Assembly: GCA_946811185.2 (NCBI GenBank) | Contig: OX328100.1 | Location: 20,882,999 to 20,946,998 of the forward strand | Direction of reading: 5' to 3' | DNA length: 64,000 nt | DNA from: Hippopus hippopus | Lineage: Eukaryota; Mollusca; Bivalvia; Cardiida; Cardiidae | Shown: positions 35,231-46,334 of the stretch, in pieces | Layout of the letters: the number at the start of each line of letters is the position of its first letter | Numbering within the stretch: the stretch's first letter is position 1 | The notes under the pieces: model-generated | Databases searched by the model: none | The model's input: the letters and a program-made list of their open reading frames with translations, nothing else | Told to the model about the DNA's origin: nothing | Position numbers and translations under genes: made by a program

Positions 35231-35297
35231 TTTGAAAGTTATATTGCTTATTTGGGGGCCAGTGTAGGCGTTCATTATGGACTTGGTCAAGCAAGGA
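35231..35297 (+). pseudogene. Decayed duplicate of exon 2 (3' half)
   Basis: The last 19 bp (ATGGACTTGGTCAAGCAAGG at 35278-35297) match the end of exon 2, and the preceding about 45 bp align with it imperfectly, from the KKV codons through GVGVKYGL. It is preceded by an acceptor-like tttacag. It has a stop in the exon 2 frame and lacks a GT after GCAAG (GGAAATGG), so it cannot splice like exon 2. A family A element lies between it and exon 2. Confidence 0.75.
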
Positions 35298-35542
35298 AAT
35301 GGTATTTTATTTAATATTATTGAATAGAAAAGTGATGATATATTTGAGTTTTGTTGCTTTAACATTTACTGTATACAGGTTATTTGTGGACTCTTTGGTT
35401 GTATTGCAAAGTCAATAGATTACAAAAATTAGTTATTTCAATAATTATTTAATATGTGTTTGAAAAGGTAGAAAAACATAGCGGGAAAATGAGAACATGC
35501 TGGTTACCTTTTTCTTTTTTCCATCATGTTTTTAGTGGTGTT

Positions 35543-36308
35543 TAGCTCCACTGGCCAAAGGCCAGCGGGCTTATGTCAGGGCCTGGTGTCTGTTCTGCGT
35601 CCCTGTGTGCGTCCTTCTGTGTGTGCGTGTGTGCGTTAACTTTTATTTCAAACATCTTCTCTGAAACTACTCATCCAGTTTTGATGAAACTTCACAGAAA
35701 TGCTCCTGCCATGGTCCTCTTCAGAATTTCATGAAAGAATTTGATTCCTTCGAAAACTCTTGTTGCCATGGCAACAAAACTTTAAAAAATGGGGGAATCT
35801 TTGAAAAACTTATCTGAAACCATAAGGCCTAGGGCTACCAAATATCTAGTAGATTTCTATCAAGTTTCTTCAAATTATAGCTGAGTAGTTAAAATTGGCC
35901 CCGCCCTTGGGGTCACAAGTTTTACTTGGGCTTAGAGAAAACTTTAGAAATCTCCCTATACTTAGTCAAAGAAAACTTTGGAAATCTCCCTATACTTAGT
36001 CATAAAGCCTAGGGCTACCAATTTTGCATGCAGCTTTATCTAGTGAGCCTTTACCAAGAGTGCCCAAATTTTAGCCCTAGGGTCGAATTTGATCCCACCC
36101 CAGGGATCAGAAGTTTTACATGGGCTTATATTGTGAAAACTTTAGAAATCTTCTTGTAACTAACCATAAGAACTAGGGCTACCAATTTTAGTCCTGTCTC
36201 AGGGGTCTCATATTCAAAACCAATTGACCAAGTATTGTAATGTTTGGCAGGTAGGGTTTTTACTTATTAGCCAGTGGAGCTATACAGGGCCATCATGGCC
36301 CTCTTGTT
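35543..36308 (+). mobile_element. Family F hairpin-ended element
   Basis: 5' TAGCTCCACTGGCC-AAA-GGCCAG (loop changed, stem kept), X-box, core shortened with a local 41-bp duplication (CTCCCTATACTTAGTCA twice), 3' AGGGCCA-TCA-TGGCCCT then CTTGTTT. Confidence 0.85.
35762..35775. promoter_or_regulatory. Perfect RFX X-box in F element
   Basis: GTTGCCATGGCAAC, in intron 2 of the gene. Confidence 0.5.
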
Positions 36309-36407
36309 TTCTTTCATAGGATCATAAAATCATAGAGTCTTTTGGTAAGGGATTATGGAACTGAAATAACCTTGTGAAACTCACACAAAATTGTTTCTCT
36401 GCTTCAG
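36309..36407. other. End of intron 2
   Basis: Contains the 3' splice region TTGTTTCTCTGCTTCAG. Confidence 0.7.
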
Positions 36408-36523
36408 GAGAATGTCCCAAGCCTCTGGAAAACAGCTGTTCAAAATGTCAACCATGACACAGAAGTGGCAGCGACGGGAGATTTCCAACTATGATTACAT
36501 CATGTATCTTAATACAATAGCAG
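36408..36523 (+). CDS. NBEA: NBEA exon 3: start of BEACH core, with GC donor
   Basis: The acceptor is ctgcttcag. It encodes [14 protein letters not shown] and the highly conserved [15 protein letters not shown], then MYLNTIA plus one base. The reading frame and family alignment require the exon to end at 36523, so the intron begins GCAAGG. Using the GT five bases downstream would shift the frame into exon 4 and lose the invariant AGRTYND. This is therefore a GC-AG intron. Confidence 0.93.
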
Positions 36524-36824
36524 GCAAGGTTTTAATTATTTTGTCATTTGTTTTTACCAGAAACGACATTACAAAAAGTATTCCGAATTGTTTCAGCATA
36601 CAGTAGGGACTAGGAACAACTATTCAATTATTCTAAAGATAGATAAATAATATTCTACCATACCAGCTCTTAGGTCTTTGACATACAATTCTCTTGATCA
36701 TGGTTATGTTCAATCTGTGCTTAGTATTCCTATGTCTTCTCAATTTTGCTGAAGTTAAATACCAAATTGATTATAATTAATTTTCCTCATAAAGTGTATT
36801 GTATGAGCTCTCAAAAACTGTTTT

Positions 36825-36914
36825 AGATGCATTTTCTCCTCTTTTTCTCCCAAACTGTTATCAACAGTCCTCTTCAGGGTTGTTAAAACACAGGACTGTT
36901 TGGTTAAGGGTTAA
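36825..36914 (-). mobile_element. Family A fragment
   Basis: ATTTTCTCCTCTTTTTCTCCC and TCTTCAGGGTTGTTAAAAC, ending TGGTTAAGGGTTAA. Confidence 0.7.
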
Positions 36915-37119
36915 GTCTCCCATGTTTTCACAACCCTGACCAAAAGGGCTTTTGCATAAAATATGGAAAAAAGGAGAAAATGCTGTTTAATACCATTTTC
37001 TGCTTTTCCGTCAATGATTTCTACCTTTGGACACAACTTACATAAGTTGAGTCACATTTAATTTGTCATCTGCAAGTGCTTTCAATACAGACAACTCTAA
37101 AATTTTGCTGTATGGTTAA
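36911..37119 (+). mobile_element. Family A MITE (chain)
   Basis: Starts at the TTAA of the previous fragment and ends TATGGTTAA, shared with the next copy. Confidence 0.8.
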
Positions 37120-37343
37120 CTCTTTACCACATAAGAAAAATTTAGATTTGTCCAAATTTAAAGCATTTGCAGATGTCAATTTAAATTTGGCTCAAATGAT
37201 GGAATTTGTCCTGGAAGGGTAGAAAACATTGTGGGAAAAGGAGAAAATGCTGGCTACCAGCATTTTCTCCTTTTCCCACAATGTTTTCAAAAGGCTTCTT
37301 CTTCAGGGTTGTTAGAACTCAGGATTGTGTGGTAAAGAGTTAA
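37116..37343 (-). mobile_element. Family A MITE (chain), near-perfect
   Basis: TTAACTCTTTACCACATAAG start. The palindrome is perfect apart from GGCTACC. Ends GTGTGGTAAAGAGTTAA. Confidence 0.9.
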
Positions 37344-37346
37344 GGG

Positions 37347-37602
37347 TTAACTGTTTACAAAGTGACAGAATTTTGGGCGTATTTGAAAGCATTTGCAGAC
37401 AACAGACTAAATGCAGCTCAAAAGATGATTTCTGTCGTAGATAGGGTAGAAAACATTGTGGGCAATCTGTCTGAGATAAGCTAGAAAACATTTTTGGCAA
37501 AGGAGAAAATGCTGGTTAACAGCATTTTCTCCTTTTCCCACAATGTTTTCAAAAGGCTTCTTACCTTGGGTCGTTAAATGTCAGGATGTATGGTATAGGA
37601 TA
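37347..37602 (-). mobile_element. Family A MITE (chain), ends at exon 4
   Basis: TTAACTGTTTACAAAGTGAC start, a partial internal duplication of TAGAAAACATTGTGGGCAA, end GATGTATGGTATAGG. It stops about 27 bp before exon 4. Confidence 0.8.
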
Positions 37603-37603
37603 A

Positions 37604-37762
<159 letters not shown>

Positions 37763-37808
37763 TAAACTTCATGATGTTCTAAAGACAACTTTTTATCTTT
37801 GTTAGTAT

Positions 37809-38090
37809 GATGAGTTATTGTCAAAGCACTGGCATTGTTTTCTGTGTTGTCGGTGTGCAAAAACTTTGACACTTTATAATATCTCTGTCATTACTGAAGA
37901 TATTTACTTTAAACATGGGCTTGTTCTTAACTATTTCAAAAAGGGAATCCATACACCAGGAGCAGGTAACAATCAAAATATTTTTGACACATTTATGCTC
38001 CTTTTTAAATTTGGAATTTTCACTAAAAGCAATTTCAGCCAAGCATTGGCACCTGCATGTGATGGTCTTGCTTTTTCCGTTAAAAAAATT
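37809..38090 (+). mobile_element. Family K element
   Basis: Contains GTGTGCAAAAACTTTGACAC, TAATATCTCTGTCATTACTG, GGAGCAGGTAACAATCAAAA and the tail AAGCATTGGCACCTGCATG..GGTCTTG. One of four related copies. Confidence 0.75.
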
Positions 38091-38239
38091 GTGCTGTCTG
38101 ATTGTAGTGTTAATGTTTCCTCTCTTATAGATGATAAATGTTACCAGAAACACGAAATTTGTTTTTCAACACCTACAAAGCATTGTGGAAAAAGAAGAAA
38201 TGCTAGTTACCAGCATTTTCTCCTGTTGTTATAATTTCT

Positions 38240-38467
38240 TTAATCCTTTTCCAAACAATCCCTGGTTTTTACAGGTCAGGAATAGAAGCCTTTTGAAAAC
38301 ATTGTGGGAAAAGGAGAAAATGCTGGTAACCAGCATTTTCTCCTTTTCCCACAATGTTTTCTAACCTATCATATAGAAAAATCATCTTTTTAGCAACTGT
38401 TAATTTGTCATCTGCAAAATGCTTTCAATTTGGTCTGGTCCAAAATTTGCCATTTGGGAAAGGGTTA
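38240..38467 (+). mobile_element. Family A MITE (chain)
   Basis: TTAATCCTTTTCCAAACAATC to GGAAAGGGTTAA with a perfect palindrome. A half copy (AGAAATGCTAGTTACCAGC) precedes it at 38180-38235. Confidence 0.85.
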
Positions 38468-38706
38468 ATAAGCCATCTTCCTTTGCTATGCAATCCTGAG
38501 TTTTAACAACCCTTGGAAGAGTGGCTTTTAAAAAATGTTGTTGGAAAAGGAGAATGCTGGTAACCAGCATTTTCTCCTTTATCCACAATGTTTTTGTCTA
38601 TTTGATCAAAGACAAATTCTGTGATTTGTAAAATACCTAATTTGTTGTCTGTAAATGCTTTGCATTTGGATGAGTCTAAAATTTTTGTCATTAGGTAAAG
38701 AGTTAA
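38464..38706 (+). mobile_element. Family A MITE (chain)
   Basis: Shares TTAA with the previous copy. CTTTGCTATGCAATCCTGAG start, TAGGTAAAGAGTTAA end. Confidence 0.8.
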
Positions 38707-38769
38707 AACACAAAAGAAGTCTTTTGTGTGTTATTATGTAAATGTATATTCATTCCCTTTGGTTTACAG

Positions 38770-38910
38770 CCTATTGGGGCCCTGAATGAATCGAGAAAGG
38801 AGTTTTTTGAGGAACGCTATTCATCCTGGGAACATGACCAGATTCCACCCTTCCATTACGGAACCCACTACTCCACGGCCGCTTTCACCCTAAATTGGCT
38901 CATCAGAGTG
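38770..38910 (+). CDS. NBEA: NBEA exon 5: BEACH domain, FHYGTHYS motif
   Basis: The acceptor is ggtttacag and the donor gtgtgt. Its 47 codons begin [13 protein letters not shown] and include [20 protein letters not shown], then [13 protein letters not shown]. The P-P-(F/Y)-H-Y-G/N-T-H-Y-S block is one of the most conserved parts of all BEACH domains. Phase 0 at both ends. Two chained family A elements end about 64 bp upstream. Confidence 0.96.
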
Positions 38911-39621
38911 GTGTGTTATTGCTAGTATATTTTATCTGTTTTCAGTGACCCCTTGGAATGACTCTTTTCATCTTACATCAGATCATTTCTGAAAATATCT
39001 TTTTGTAAAAGGAGAAATTAATCTCAATGAGCAATTTTTGCTTTTGATACAATGTTTTCAGATGGATTCATGTATCAAACCTACAAGCATATTAATAATT
39101 AATAACAACCTAGCTGTTTACAGTCATCTGCTTCAACTTTTTTTCATGTGATATGTTTGATCTATGTTCACTATTCAGGCGCCAAATAGTTTAAATGGAT
39201 ATATTTTGTCAATAAATAGGATCAAGATAGTACACCCCTAAGCTACTTTGTCATATCTCCAAAGACATCAGGCAGTGCATTCAGATTTTTTTTTCTCAAA
39301 AAGCAAGTTAAAAAGATGCGCATGGCATTTTCAGGGTGAAAGATTCTAGGTATATTCTGAACCATGAAATTACATATAAATGGAATTTAACAAAATTATT
39401 TTTTTTTTTTTTTGATAAGAAAACTGAGGGAGGAAAAAAAGGAATGTGCATATGAAGAAATTAATTAATGACAAGACTTGTATCTTCAATGATATAGATC
39501 ACTGTTATAGTTGAAAAGAAAAAACAAGAATTACAAACTAGTTTTACATTTACCTGAAGTTAACATTAAAGTGTGCTTTTTATCTGCTTCAAATCATATG
39601 TTCATCTATTTTCTTTAACAG
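38911..39621. other. Intron 5, no repeat family beyond a weak family A scrap
   Basis: AAAGGAGAAATTAATCTC at about 39008 recalls the family A centre. Long T/A runs. Canonical splice ends. Confidence 0.6.
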
Positions 39622-39741
39622 GAGCCTTTTACCACAATGTTCCTGAATCTACAAGGGGGCAAGTTCGACCATGCGGACAGAACCTTCAACTCCATCTCTC
39701 AGGCTTGGAAAAATTGTCAGAGAGATACATCAGATGTGAAG
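39622..39741 (+). CDS. NBEA: NBEA exon 6: BEACH domain, EPFTT...LQGGKFD
   Basis: The acceptor is tctttaacag and the donor gtagaag. Its 40 codons begin [20 protein letters not shown], then [20 protein letters not shown]. This is the BEACH region with the conserved EPFT and K-F-D-H-x-D-R-x-F elements. Phase 0 at both ends. Confidence 0.95.
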
Positions 39742-40565
39742 GTAGAAGAATAAATCTGTAACATTTTACCATTTACCTGACAACAATATGTCAAAATAAA
39801 CAATATTTGAATGCACCAAATTACATATGGCTCAAGTGTGGGATTTATTTTTCAAAGGGAAGAAAACTTCGTGAAAAAGAAGAAAATGCATGTTACAGTC
39901 CTATTGTATTTCCACATTGTTTCAAAAGATTTGATTTCCACATTGTTTCAGAAGTCTTCTTCAGGGTCCTCAAAATATGATTGTTTCTTACAAGGATCAA
40001 GATCTATCATACACCAAACATATATGTTTCAAATAAGTTTTACACCCTGTTTGAAATGGAGAAAATTCCTTAGACAAATTCCTGTTTTTGAAAAATATTT
40101 TTACATAATTCAAAGGACAAATACCCTTTCTTTCACTTTTTTTGCTACTTGCACCACATGTGCTTGTTATGGTTACATCTGAAATCAGCCTTTGGAAAAA
40201 GTTGCAGTCATTGTGAAATTGTTGGTGATAGTTAATTTTTTTTCAGAGGCACAGATTAGGAGAGTACACCTTCGTTATCAAAGAGTAAAACTTACTTAGT
40301 TCACAACTAAAATCTATGTTGTTGCTACTTACTAGAATGGAGATAAGTCCCTTAAGTAACAACAACCTAGATTTTGATGAAGAAATTATTTTTGTAGGAT
40401 ATGATGACCCCAATAATCGAGACATCTTGGTTCTATGTGCTTGTAATGGACCAAGGGAAACCACTCATTCTTGCATCTTCTTGTTATATTTGTTATATCC
40501 CATTCTTTTTTAAAAACTATGGCAATGATTCAAAGATCATGTGTTGAGTATCTTTTCATTTGTAG
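39742..40565. other. Intron 6, degraded family A traces
   Basis: About 39830-39975 shows GGCTCAAGTGTGGGATTTAT and two TTCCACATTGTTTCA(A/G)AAG repeats, a worn family A copy. The rest is unassigned. Confidence 0.5.
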
Positions 40566-40718
40566 GAATTGATCCCAGAGTTTTATTCCTTACCTGAGAT
40601 GTTTACCAATACTAACAACTTTAACTTTGGTAAACAAGAGGATGGGAGCCCAGTAGATAGTGTTGTACTGCCCAAATGGGCAAAGAGCCCTGATGATTTT
40701 GTAAGAATCAACAGAATG
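40566..40718 (+). CDS. NBEA: NBEA exon 7: BEACH domain, ELIPEFY...PWA-like block
   Basis: The acceptor is tttgtag and the donor gtgagtg. Its 51 codons begin [13 protein letters not shown] and continue through [14 protein letters not shown] and the [14 protein letters not shown] block, ending RINRM. ELIPEFY-LPEMF and LP-WAK-P-DFVRINR are diagnostic of NBEA/LRBA-type BEACH proteins. A forward family A fragment starts about 28 bp after the donor. Confidence 0.96.
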
Positions 40719-40745
40719 GTGAGTGATGATGTACTTACCTTGTCC

Positions 40746-40840
40746 TTAACTCTTAATCCTTTAGCAAACAATCCTGAGTTTTAATGACCCTGAGAAAGAG
40801 GCCTTTTGAAAACATTTTGGGAAAAGCAGAAAATGCTGGT
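40746..40840 (+). mobile_element. Family A fragment just after exon 7
   Basis: TTAACTCTTAATCCTTTAGC start through GGGAAAAGCAGAAAATGCTGG, then truncated. Starts 28 bp after the donor. Confidence 0.8.
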
Positions 40841-41254
40841 AAAAAGATAATTTGTGGTATTAGTAATCTAGAGGTCCTGAGTTTGATCCTACCCAAGGAT
40901 CTGGGTTTTTTCCAAGGGGGGTATATAAGGAAATGCATGTCAGAGGCCCAACCAAGTATTGTTAAAATAAGTAAAAAAAACTGTTGCCCTTATATGAATG
41001 AAAAATGTTCTTTCTAAAACATCATTTGATATCAAACTAATTACTGAAAGAATGAAATAGAAATTTTCAGAGAGGTAGAAAAGACCAGCATATATTAGAT
41101 GCAACTTCACAACTGATTGACTTTTACTCGTTAAATAAGCAAATACAGACCAATTGCTTACTCTCACGACCCATACAGGTGAAATTTCAGTGAAAATCAG
41201 TCATTTGCTTTCATACAAATACTGAGATGAAGGTATCATTTTTAGCCCAGCTGT

Positions 41255-41659
<405 letters not shown>

Positions 41660-42429
41660 TAGATGCTCAACAAATTATCCAGCATTATCAAATGACCATA
41701 TTCTACAAGCATCCTTTAAACTGTTCATACTCCGAATGCCAAGACTAGCCATCTGGTTCGCTTAGACATTCTGCAAGTCTTAAAATTACGAATCAGAATT
41801 GAGGGGGGTGAATATGGACCAGATCAACATCTGCCATGCACATCAAAAAATTCAACCAAACCTCTATGATAATTTCTTTTTTTTTTTTAAATACATATGT
41901 AGCGGAGATATATGGGTTTTTTTTTTCACAAAAAAGTAAGTGTGGGTCAAGGCAAACAGCAATATAGCATGGCAGAAGCACAATTAAACCCATGATCGTA
42001 CAGTTCAATTTTTTGTGATGTATGTTGACAGTTTTTAGCTGCTTTAGTGAAAATCATGTAAACAATATGTCAGGGTGCTATATCTGTTTATTTGTCGATG
42101 TATATCATAAGGATTTTATTTCAAACATTCTCTCTGAAACCATCGATTCACATTTGAAGTATACTGTATACATCCTCCTCCTACCATACTCTTCTCCAGT
42201 TATTCTTAAAAGAATCAGGTTGCATGAAAAGTAGGATTGCCATGGCGTCAAAACTGAAAAAGAAGAATAAATTCCAAAAATGTTACATATTTTTTCATTT
42301 GGTATACATGGTCCTTGAAGCTCTTTTTGAAAGAACCCATATACTAGTGTATCCTAAAACCTGGATTGTATTGCTTAATGTCTAAATTATGGCCTTTAAG
42401 CCCTAATGAAATGAATAAAATAAATTTTA

Positions 42430-42840
42430 AAGCCAGGTAAAAAGTAAGCAAAAGATAGAGCAACCTTGCAACTTTAGACCTACTTTCAAAATTCATTTTT
42501 CTGCATTCGTGTACATGGTTGTGAGGTAGAACGTCGGCCTCGTAACCCAAAGATCCTGAGTTCCAGACCCGGGATTGGGTGTCAACTTTTGGATTTTTCA
42601 ATGGCCCACACATTCGGCGCGAGTACTGGTGTAGTTCCCATGAAGCAGAATTGAGAGAGATTAGTATAAGTTGTAAGAACTTGTTTCTCAATCAATGTAA
42701 AATAAATATGTTTAAACTAACTAACATTTGCACCAACGGCACAATGACAGATTGTTATTTTCACAATAATTTCCATATTATTAAATGGTACGATTTAATT
42801 TTAAATGCATTTCATTGTTCACCATTGGCCACAATGTGGC
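42430..42840. mobile_element. Family G remnant interrupted by a SINE
   Basis: Middle (GGTAAAAAGTAAGCAAAAGA) and right arm (GCACAATGACAGATTGTTAT..ATTAAATGGTACGAT) match the element at 3848-4195. A tRNA-derived SINE lies between. Confidence 0.6.
42508..42700 (+). mobile_element. tRNA-derived SINE (type III)
   Basis: A-box-like TGGTTGTGAGGTAGAACG and B-box-like GAGTTCCAGACCCG, spaced as in a tRNA head, followed by an unrelated body. The tail is not clearly defined. Confidence 0.55.
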
Positions 42841-42841
42841 T

Positions 42842-43063
42842 TTAACCCTTTACCATACAATCCCGACTTTTAATGACTCCAGGAAAGAAGCTTTTTGAAA
42901 ACATTGCGGGAAAAGGAGAAAATGCTAGCAACCAGCATTTTCTCAATTTCCCACAATGTTTTCTACTCAATCGAAGAAAAATTGCACCATTTGAGCCACA
43001 TTGAAATTGTCGTCTGCAAAATTTGGAAAAGGTTAATATTTTTGTCATCTGGTAAAGGGTTAA
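42842..43063 (+). mobile_element. Family A MITE
   Basis: TTAACCCTTTACCATACAATC to TCTGGTAAAGGGTTAA. GAAAATGCTAGCAACCAGC centre. Confidence 0.85.
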
Positions 43064-43388
43064 GTAATCACCTAGAAAATCTTTTTGTCAAAAAAATGTG
43101 CGGCTGTTTTCATTGCCTGAAGATATCAGGCTTATTTTGACTCTCTAGGGAGGGATGAATCCGTAACTAAGAAGACCTTTTATGGCAAACGAAAATCTTA
43201 TACAGTGAACAGTTGAAGAAACGGGAAAATGATTGGATCATTAAAAAAGGACTGAGGGAAAAGGAGTGATTGCTCATTTCAACTATTCACTTCTTTTCTT
43301 ACTATGTTTTAGAAGCTGTTGACTGCACAGACATAGTTATGCTGTAATTTGCTGATACAGTTGTTGTCATACACTGGTTTTGTTACAG

Positions 43389-43483
43389 GTCCAGAAGCAA
43401 TTAGAGCTGTCAATGTGTTTTACTACTTGACCTATGAAGGGAGCGTTAACTTAGAGGCGATGTCAGATCCTGTTATGAAGGAG
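43389..43483 (+). CDS. NBEA: NBEA exon 9: BEACH domain, [14 protein letters not shown]
   Basis: The acceptor is ttgttacag and the donor gtaatg. It reads (G)[19 protein letters not shown] and then [12 protein letters not shown]. The N-V-F-x-Y-L-T-Y-E-G-x-V-(N/D)-L block is conserved throughout the family. It begins after 1.8 kb of intron holding a SINE, a family G remnant and a family A element. Confidence 0.96.
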
Positions 43484-43545
43484 GTAATGAAAAACATAAA
43501 GCTGGTAGTGTTCATAATTATAGATATTTAAGTCATGCGGATTGT

Positions 43546-43752
43546 TTTTATTTCTTTACCAAACAACATATTTTAGACTTGTCCAAAGTGAAAGTCTTTC
43601 CAGGCGGCAAATTAAATGTGTGGCTTAAATGATGGGATTTGTGTCTGAAAGGGTTAAAACTGGTTATCAGCATTTTTACCTTTTCCTACAATGTTTTGAA
43701 AGACTGCTATGTCAGAATTCTTTGAACTGGGGATTGTGTGATAAAGTGTTAA
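43546..43752 (-). mobile_element. Family A MITE, left palindrome arm lost
   Basis: TTTACCAAACAACATATTTTA start, GTTATCAGCATTTTTACC, GTGATAAAGTGTTAA end. Confidence 0.8.
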
Positions 43753-44048
43753 TGCGTTGACTTTTTTGCAATGTTTTCTTGATGACATACAGATATGTAG
43801 GATCTTACATAAGTTAGTATTTGAGATATACAACCTTATTAAACAAGTCTAGAAAAATGGTACTAAGTGACCCTTTGGTTAGCTTAATAACATTTTTTCT
43901 GGATGATTTTCATAAAATTCTATCTCAAATGCCAATGAACATCAGATTCTTTTTATCACAATTGTATCTAAGGAATGAGTTGAAAATTTGTCAGATCTCC
44001 ATGAGATAGATGTGCATATTTTTAAATGAGCTTTAACAAATGTATCCT

Positions 44049-44257
44049 TTAACACTTTGCTAAACAATCCCAACTTTTAATGACCATGAGGACAGAAGGC
44101 TTTCAAAAACATTGTGGGTAAAGGAGAAAATGTTGGTAAGAGTGTTTTCTACCATTTCAAAAACTAATCCCATTGTGTGAGTCATATTGAATTTGTCATT
44201 TGTAAATGCTTTCAAAACTGTACAAGTGTAATATTTTGTTTGGGGGTAAGGAGTTAA
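44049..44257 (+). mobile_element. Family A MITE, right palindrome arm lost
   Basis: TTAACACTTTGCTAAACAATC start, GGAGAAAATGTTGGTAAGAG, GGGTAAGGAGTTAA end. Confidence 0.8.
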
Positions 44258-44336
44258 TTTATAAGTGAATAATCTGGTGTCAATTATTACGTGTGATGTC
44301 TAGATAATTTGGAAAAATAATTCTTTGTGCCATTGG

Positions 44337-44526
44337 AACATTCTTTACCAAAACTTAAAAATTTAGACTCGACCAAATTTGAAGTATTTGCAGGTGACAA
44401 ATGTGGATCAAATGATAAAATTAGTCTGATAAAATGTAGAAATGTATTTTCTCCTCTTCTTACAATGTTTTTAAACGCCTACTCTCCTAGGCTTGTTGAT
44501 ATACAGGAGTCTTTGGTGAGGGGGTA
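44337..44526 (-). mobile_element. Family A MITE, palindrome mostly lost
   Basis: TTTACCAAAACTTAAAAATTT start, GGTGAGGGGGTAAATC end; only TTTTCTCCTCTTCTTAC remains of the centre. Confidence 0.7.
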
Positions 44527-44537
44527 AATCTATCAAG

Positions 44538-44762
44538 ATTTATCTCTTTATCAAATGAAAACATTTGAAACTAAATAGAAAGCATTGCAGACAACAATAT
44601 AACTGTGGGTCAAATGATGGAATTTGTCTCTGATAGGACAGAAAACATTGTGGGAAAGAGAGAAAATGCTGGTTACCAGCATTTTCTCTTTTTCCCACAA
44701 TGTTTTCAAAAGGCTTCTTTTTCAGGGTAGTTAAAACTCTGGATTGTGTGGGAAAGGGTTAA
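44538..44762 (-). mobile_element. Family A MITE ending at exon 10
   Basis: TATCTCTTTATCAAATG start, perfect palindrome with GGAAAGAG/CTCTTTTTCC arms, right end GGGAAAGGGTTAA. 21 bp before exon 10. Confidence 0.85.
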
Positions 44763-44888
<126 letters not shown>

Positions 44889-44989
44889 TAAAGAATCTGA
44901 ATATGTAACGAAAATATTATTGTCCTTTTGGCTTTATACAATATTAAAACATATCAGTATCTTACATCACTGTTCTACCATTGTTTATG

Positions 44990-45266
44990 TAGCCCCGCCC
45001 GGGTGGCTCAGTGGTGAGCGTGTCGGACTCATGACCTGGTGGTTGTGAGTTCGATACCCGGTTGAGGCGAACTTTCTTTCCGGCGTATTTTCGCCTCTCA
45101 CCTCTGCTGAAGCATGTGAGAAAAGTAGTCGGTGGCTTTGGAAAGGAAGTTGTGTTAGTACTGGTGTGAGAAAGCCAGGAAACACATGTGCGTCACCGAC
45201 CGCCATGATATGACCTTAGCTGTTAAAGTGGCATTAAACCCCAATACAACCAACAACATTGTTTAT
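44990..45266 (+). mobile_element. tRNA-derived SINE (type I)
   Basis: A box TGGCTCAGTGGTGAGCG and B box GAGTTCGATACCCGG, tRNA-like spacing, then a 180-bp body and the tail GTGGCATTAAACCCCAATAC. Intact-looking pol III promoter. The minus-strand frame over it is incidental. Confidence 0.85.
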
Positions 45267-45713
45267 GTAACACTAAAACGATGACTTACCATTTTATACT
45301 GCTGCACATAAATATATGCAAGTAATAACAACATTATGGTAAAGAAAACTTTATATACAAAAAGATATCATGAATGTCGCTGTAGAATCGGTTCAAATAC
45401 TTGTAGGTATTTTGTACACTTGCTGTATTAGACCTGTGTATTGTCACCATGATAATCTCAGTGTTATTTATGTCTGTGGCAGTGATATATTGTTGTATTG
45501 TTTGTAATAGTCGTCTTTGCCTGTGACAAACTGCTGGCTGCACTAAAGTGCAGATTAAGCTATGAGTACACAGAAAATACGGAGTAATCTCGAATCTGGA
45601 CTCTGTTACGATCATTGGAGCCTTGAGACTGCAACAATTTTGTTATTGCAATTGACAGAGAATAAGCTAAGGGTTAAGTGCTTTGCCTTTACAGTGCAAG
45701 ACTCACATTTTTA

Positions 45714-45985
45714 ATAGCTCAGCTGTTTTCAGAGAAAATGTCAAGTTAATTTTGTAGCTCGGCATTGTTTGCACCGTAGTTATTTGTGTCGATGTGCAGA
45801 AACTTTGAGATTTTATCTCTGTTATTACTGAAGGTGATTACTTCAAACTTGGACAAGTTGTTACCAATCAAAAAGGGAACCCTTACAACAAGGGCAGATA
45901 ACCTTCAAAGTATTTTTGACAAAGTTATGCCCCTTTTTCAATTTTCACTTAAAATCAAGCATGGACACATCCATGTAGTGCCAAA
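45714..45985 (+). mobile_element. Family K element
   Basis: TAGCTCAGCTGTTTTCAGAG start, GTGCAGAAACTTTGAGATTT, ACAAGGGCAGATAACCTTC, hairpin tail GGACACATCCATGTAGTGCC. Confidence 0.7.
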
Positions 45986-46107
45986 AAAAAATCAGCAATA
46001 AATATTTGAGAGGATCTGAATTGTTTGTATTTTTGGAAGAGTGTGGATGGAGACCAAAATGCACATTCTTTGTCAACACTTCCTGCTTCTATTCCCATTC
46101 AGTAACA

Positions 46108-46334
46108 TTAGCTCTTTACCACATAATCACAAGTTTTAACTACCCTGAAGGAAAAGCCATTTGAAAACATTATGGGAAAAGGAGAAAATGTTGGTAACCA
46201 GCATTTTCTCCTATTCCCACAATGTTTTCTACCCTATCAAAGACAAATTTCATCATTTAAATGACATTTGAATTGTCGTCTGCAAATGCTTTCACTTTGG
46301 ACAAGTCTAAATTTTTGTCATGTAGTACAGAGTT
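46108..46334 (+). mobile_element. Family A MITE
   Basis: GCTCTTTACCACATAATCAC start. Palindrome nearly perfect. Ends CATGTAGTACAGAG. Confidence 0.85.

Noticed and set aside
36529..36534. GT donor for exon 3
   Set aside because: Would leave the frame out of phase with exon 4 and destroy the conserved AGRTYND.
37818..38234. 138-codon frame (longest but one)
   Set aside because: Covers a family K element and a family A half copy inside intron 4; cysteine-rich by chance.
44990..45070. Genuine tRNA gene
   Set aside because: A and B boxes are present, but the cloverleaf is imperfect and a SINE body and tail follow.
44985..45206. Minus-strand frame of 73 codons
   Set aside because: Complement of the tRNA-derived SINE.
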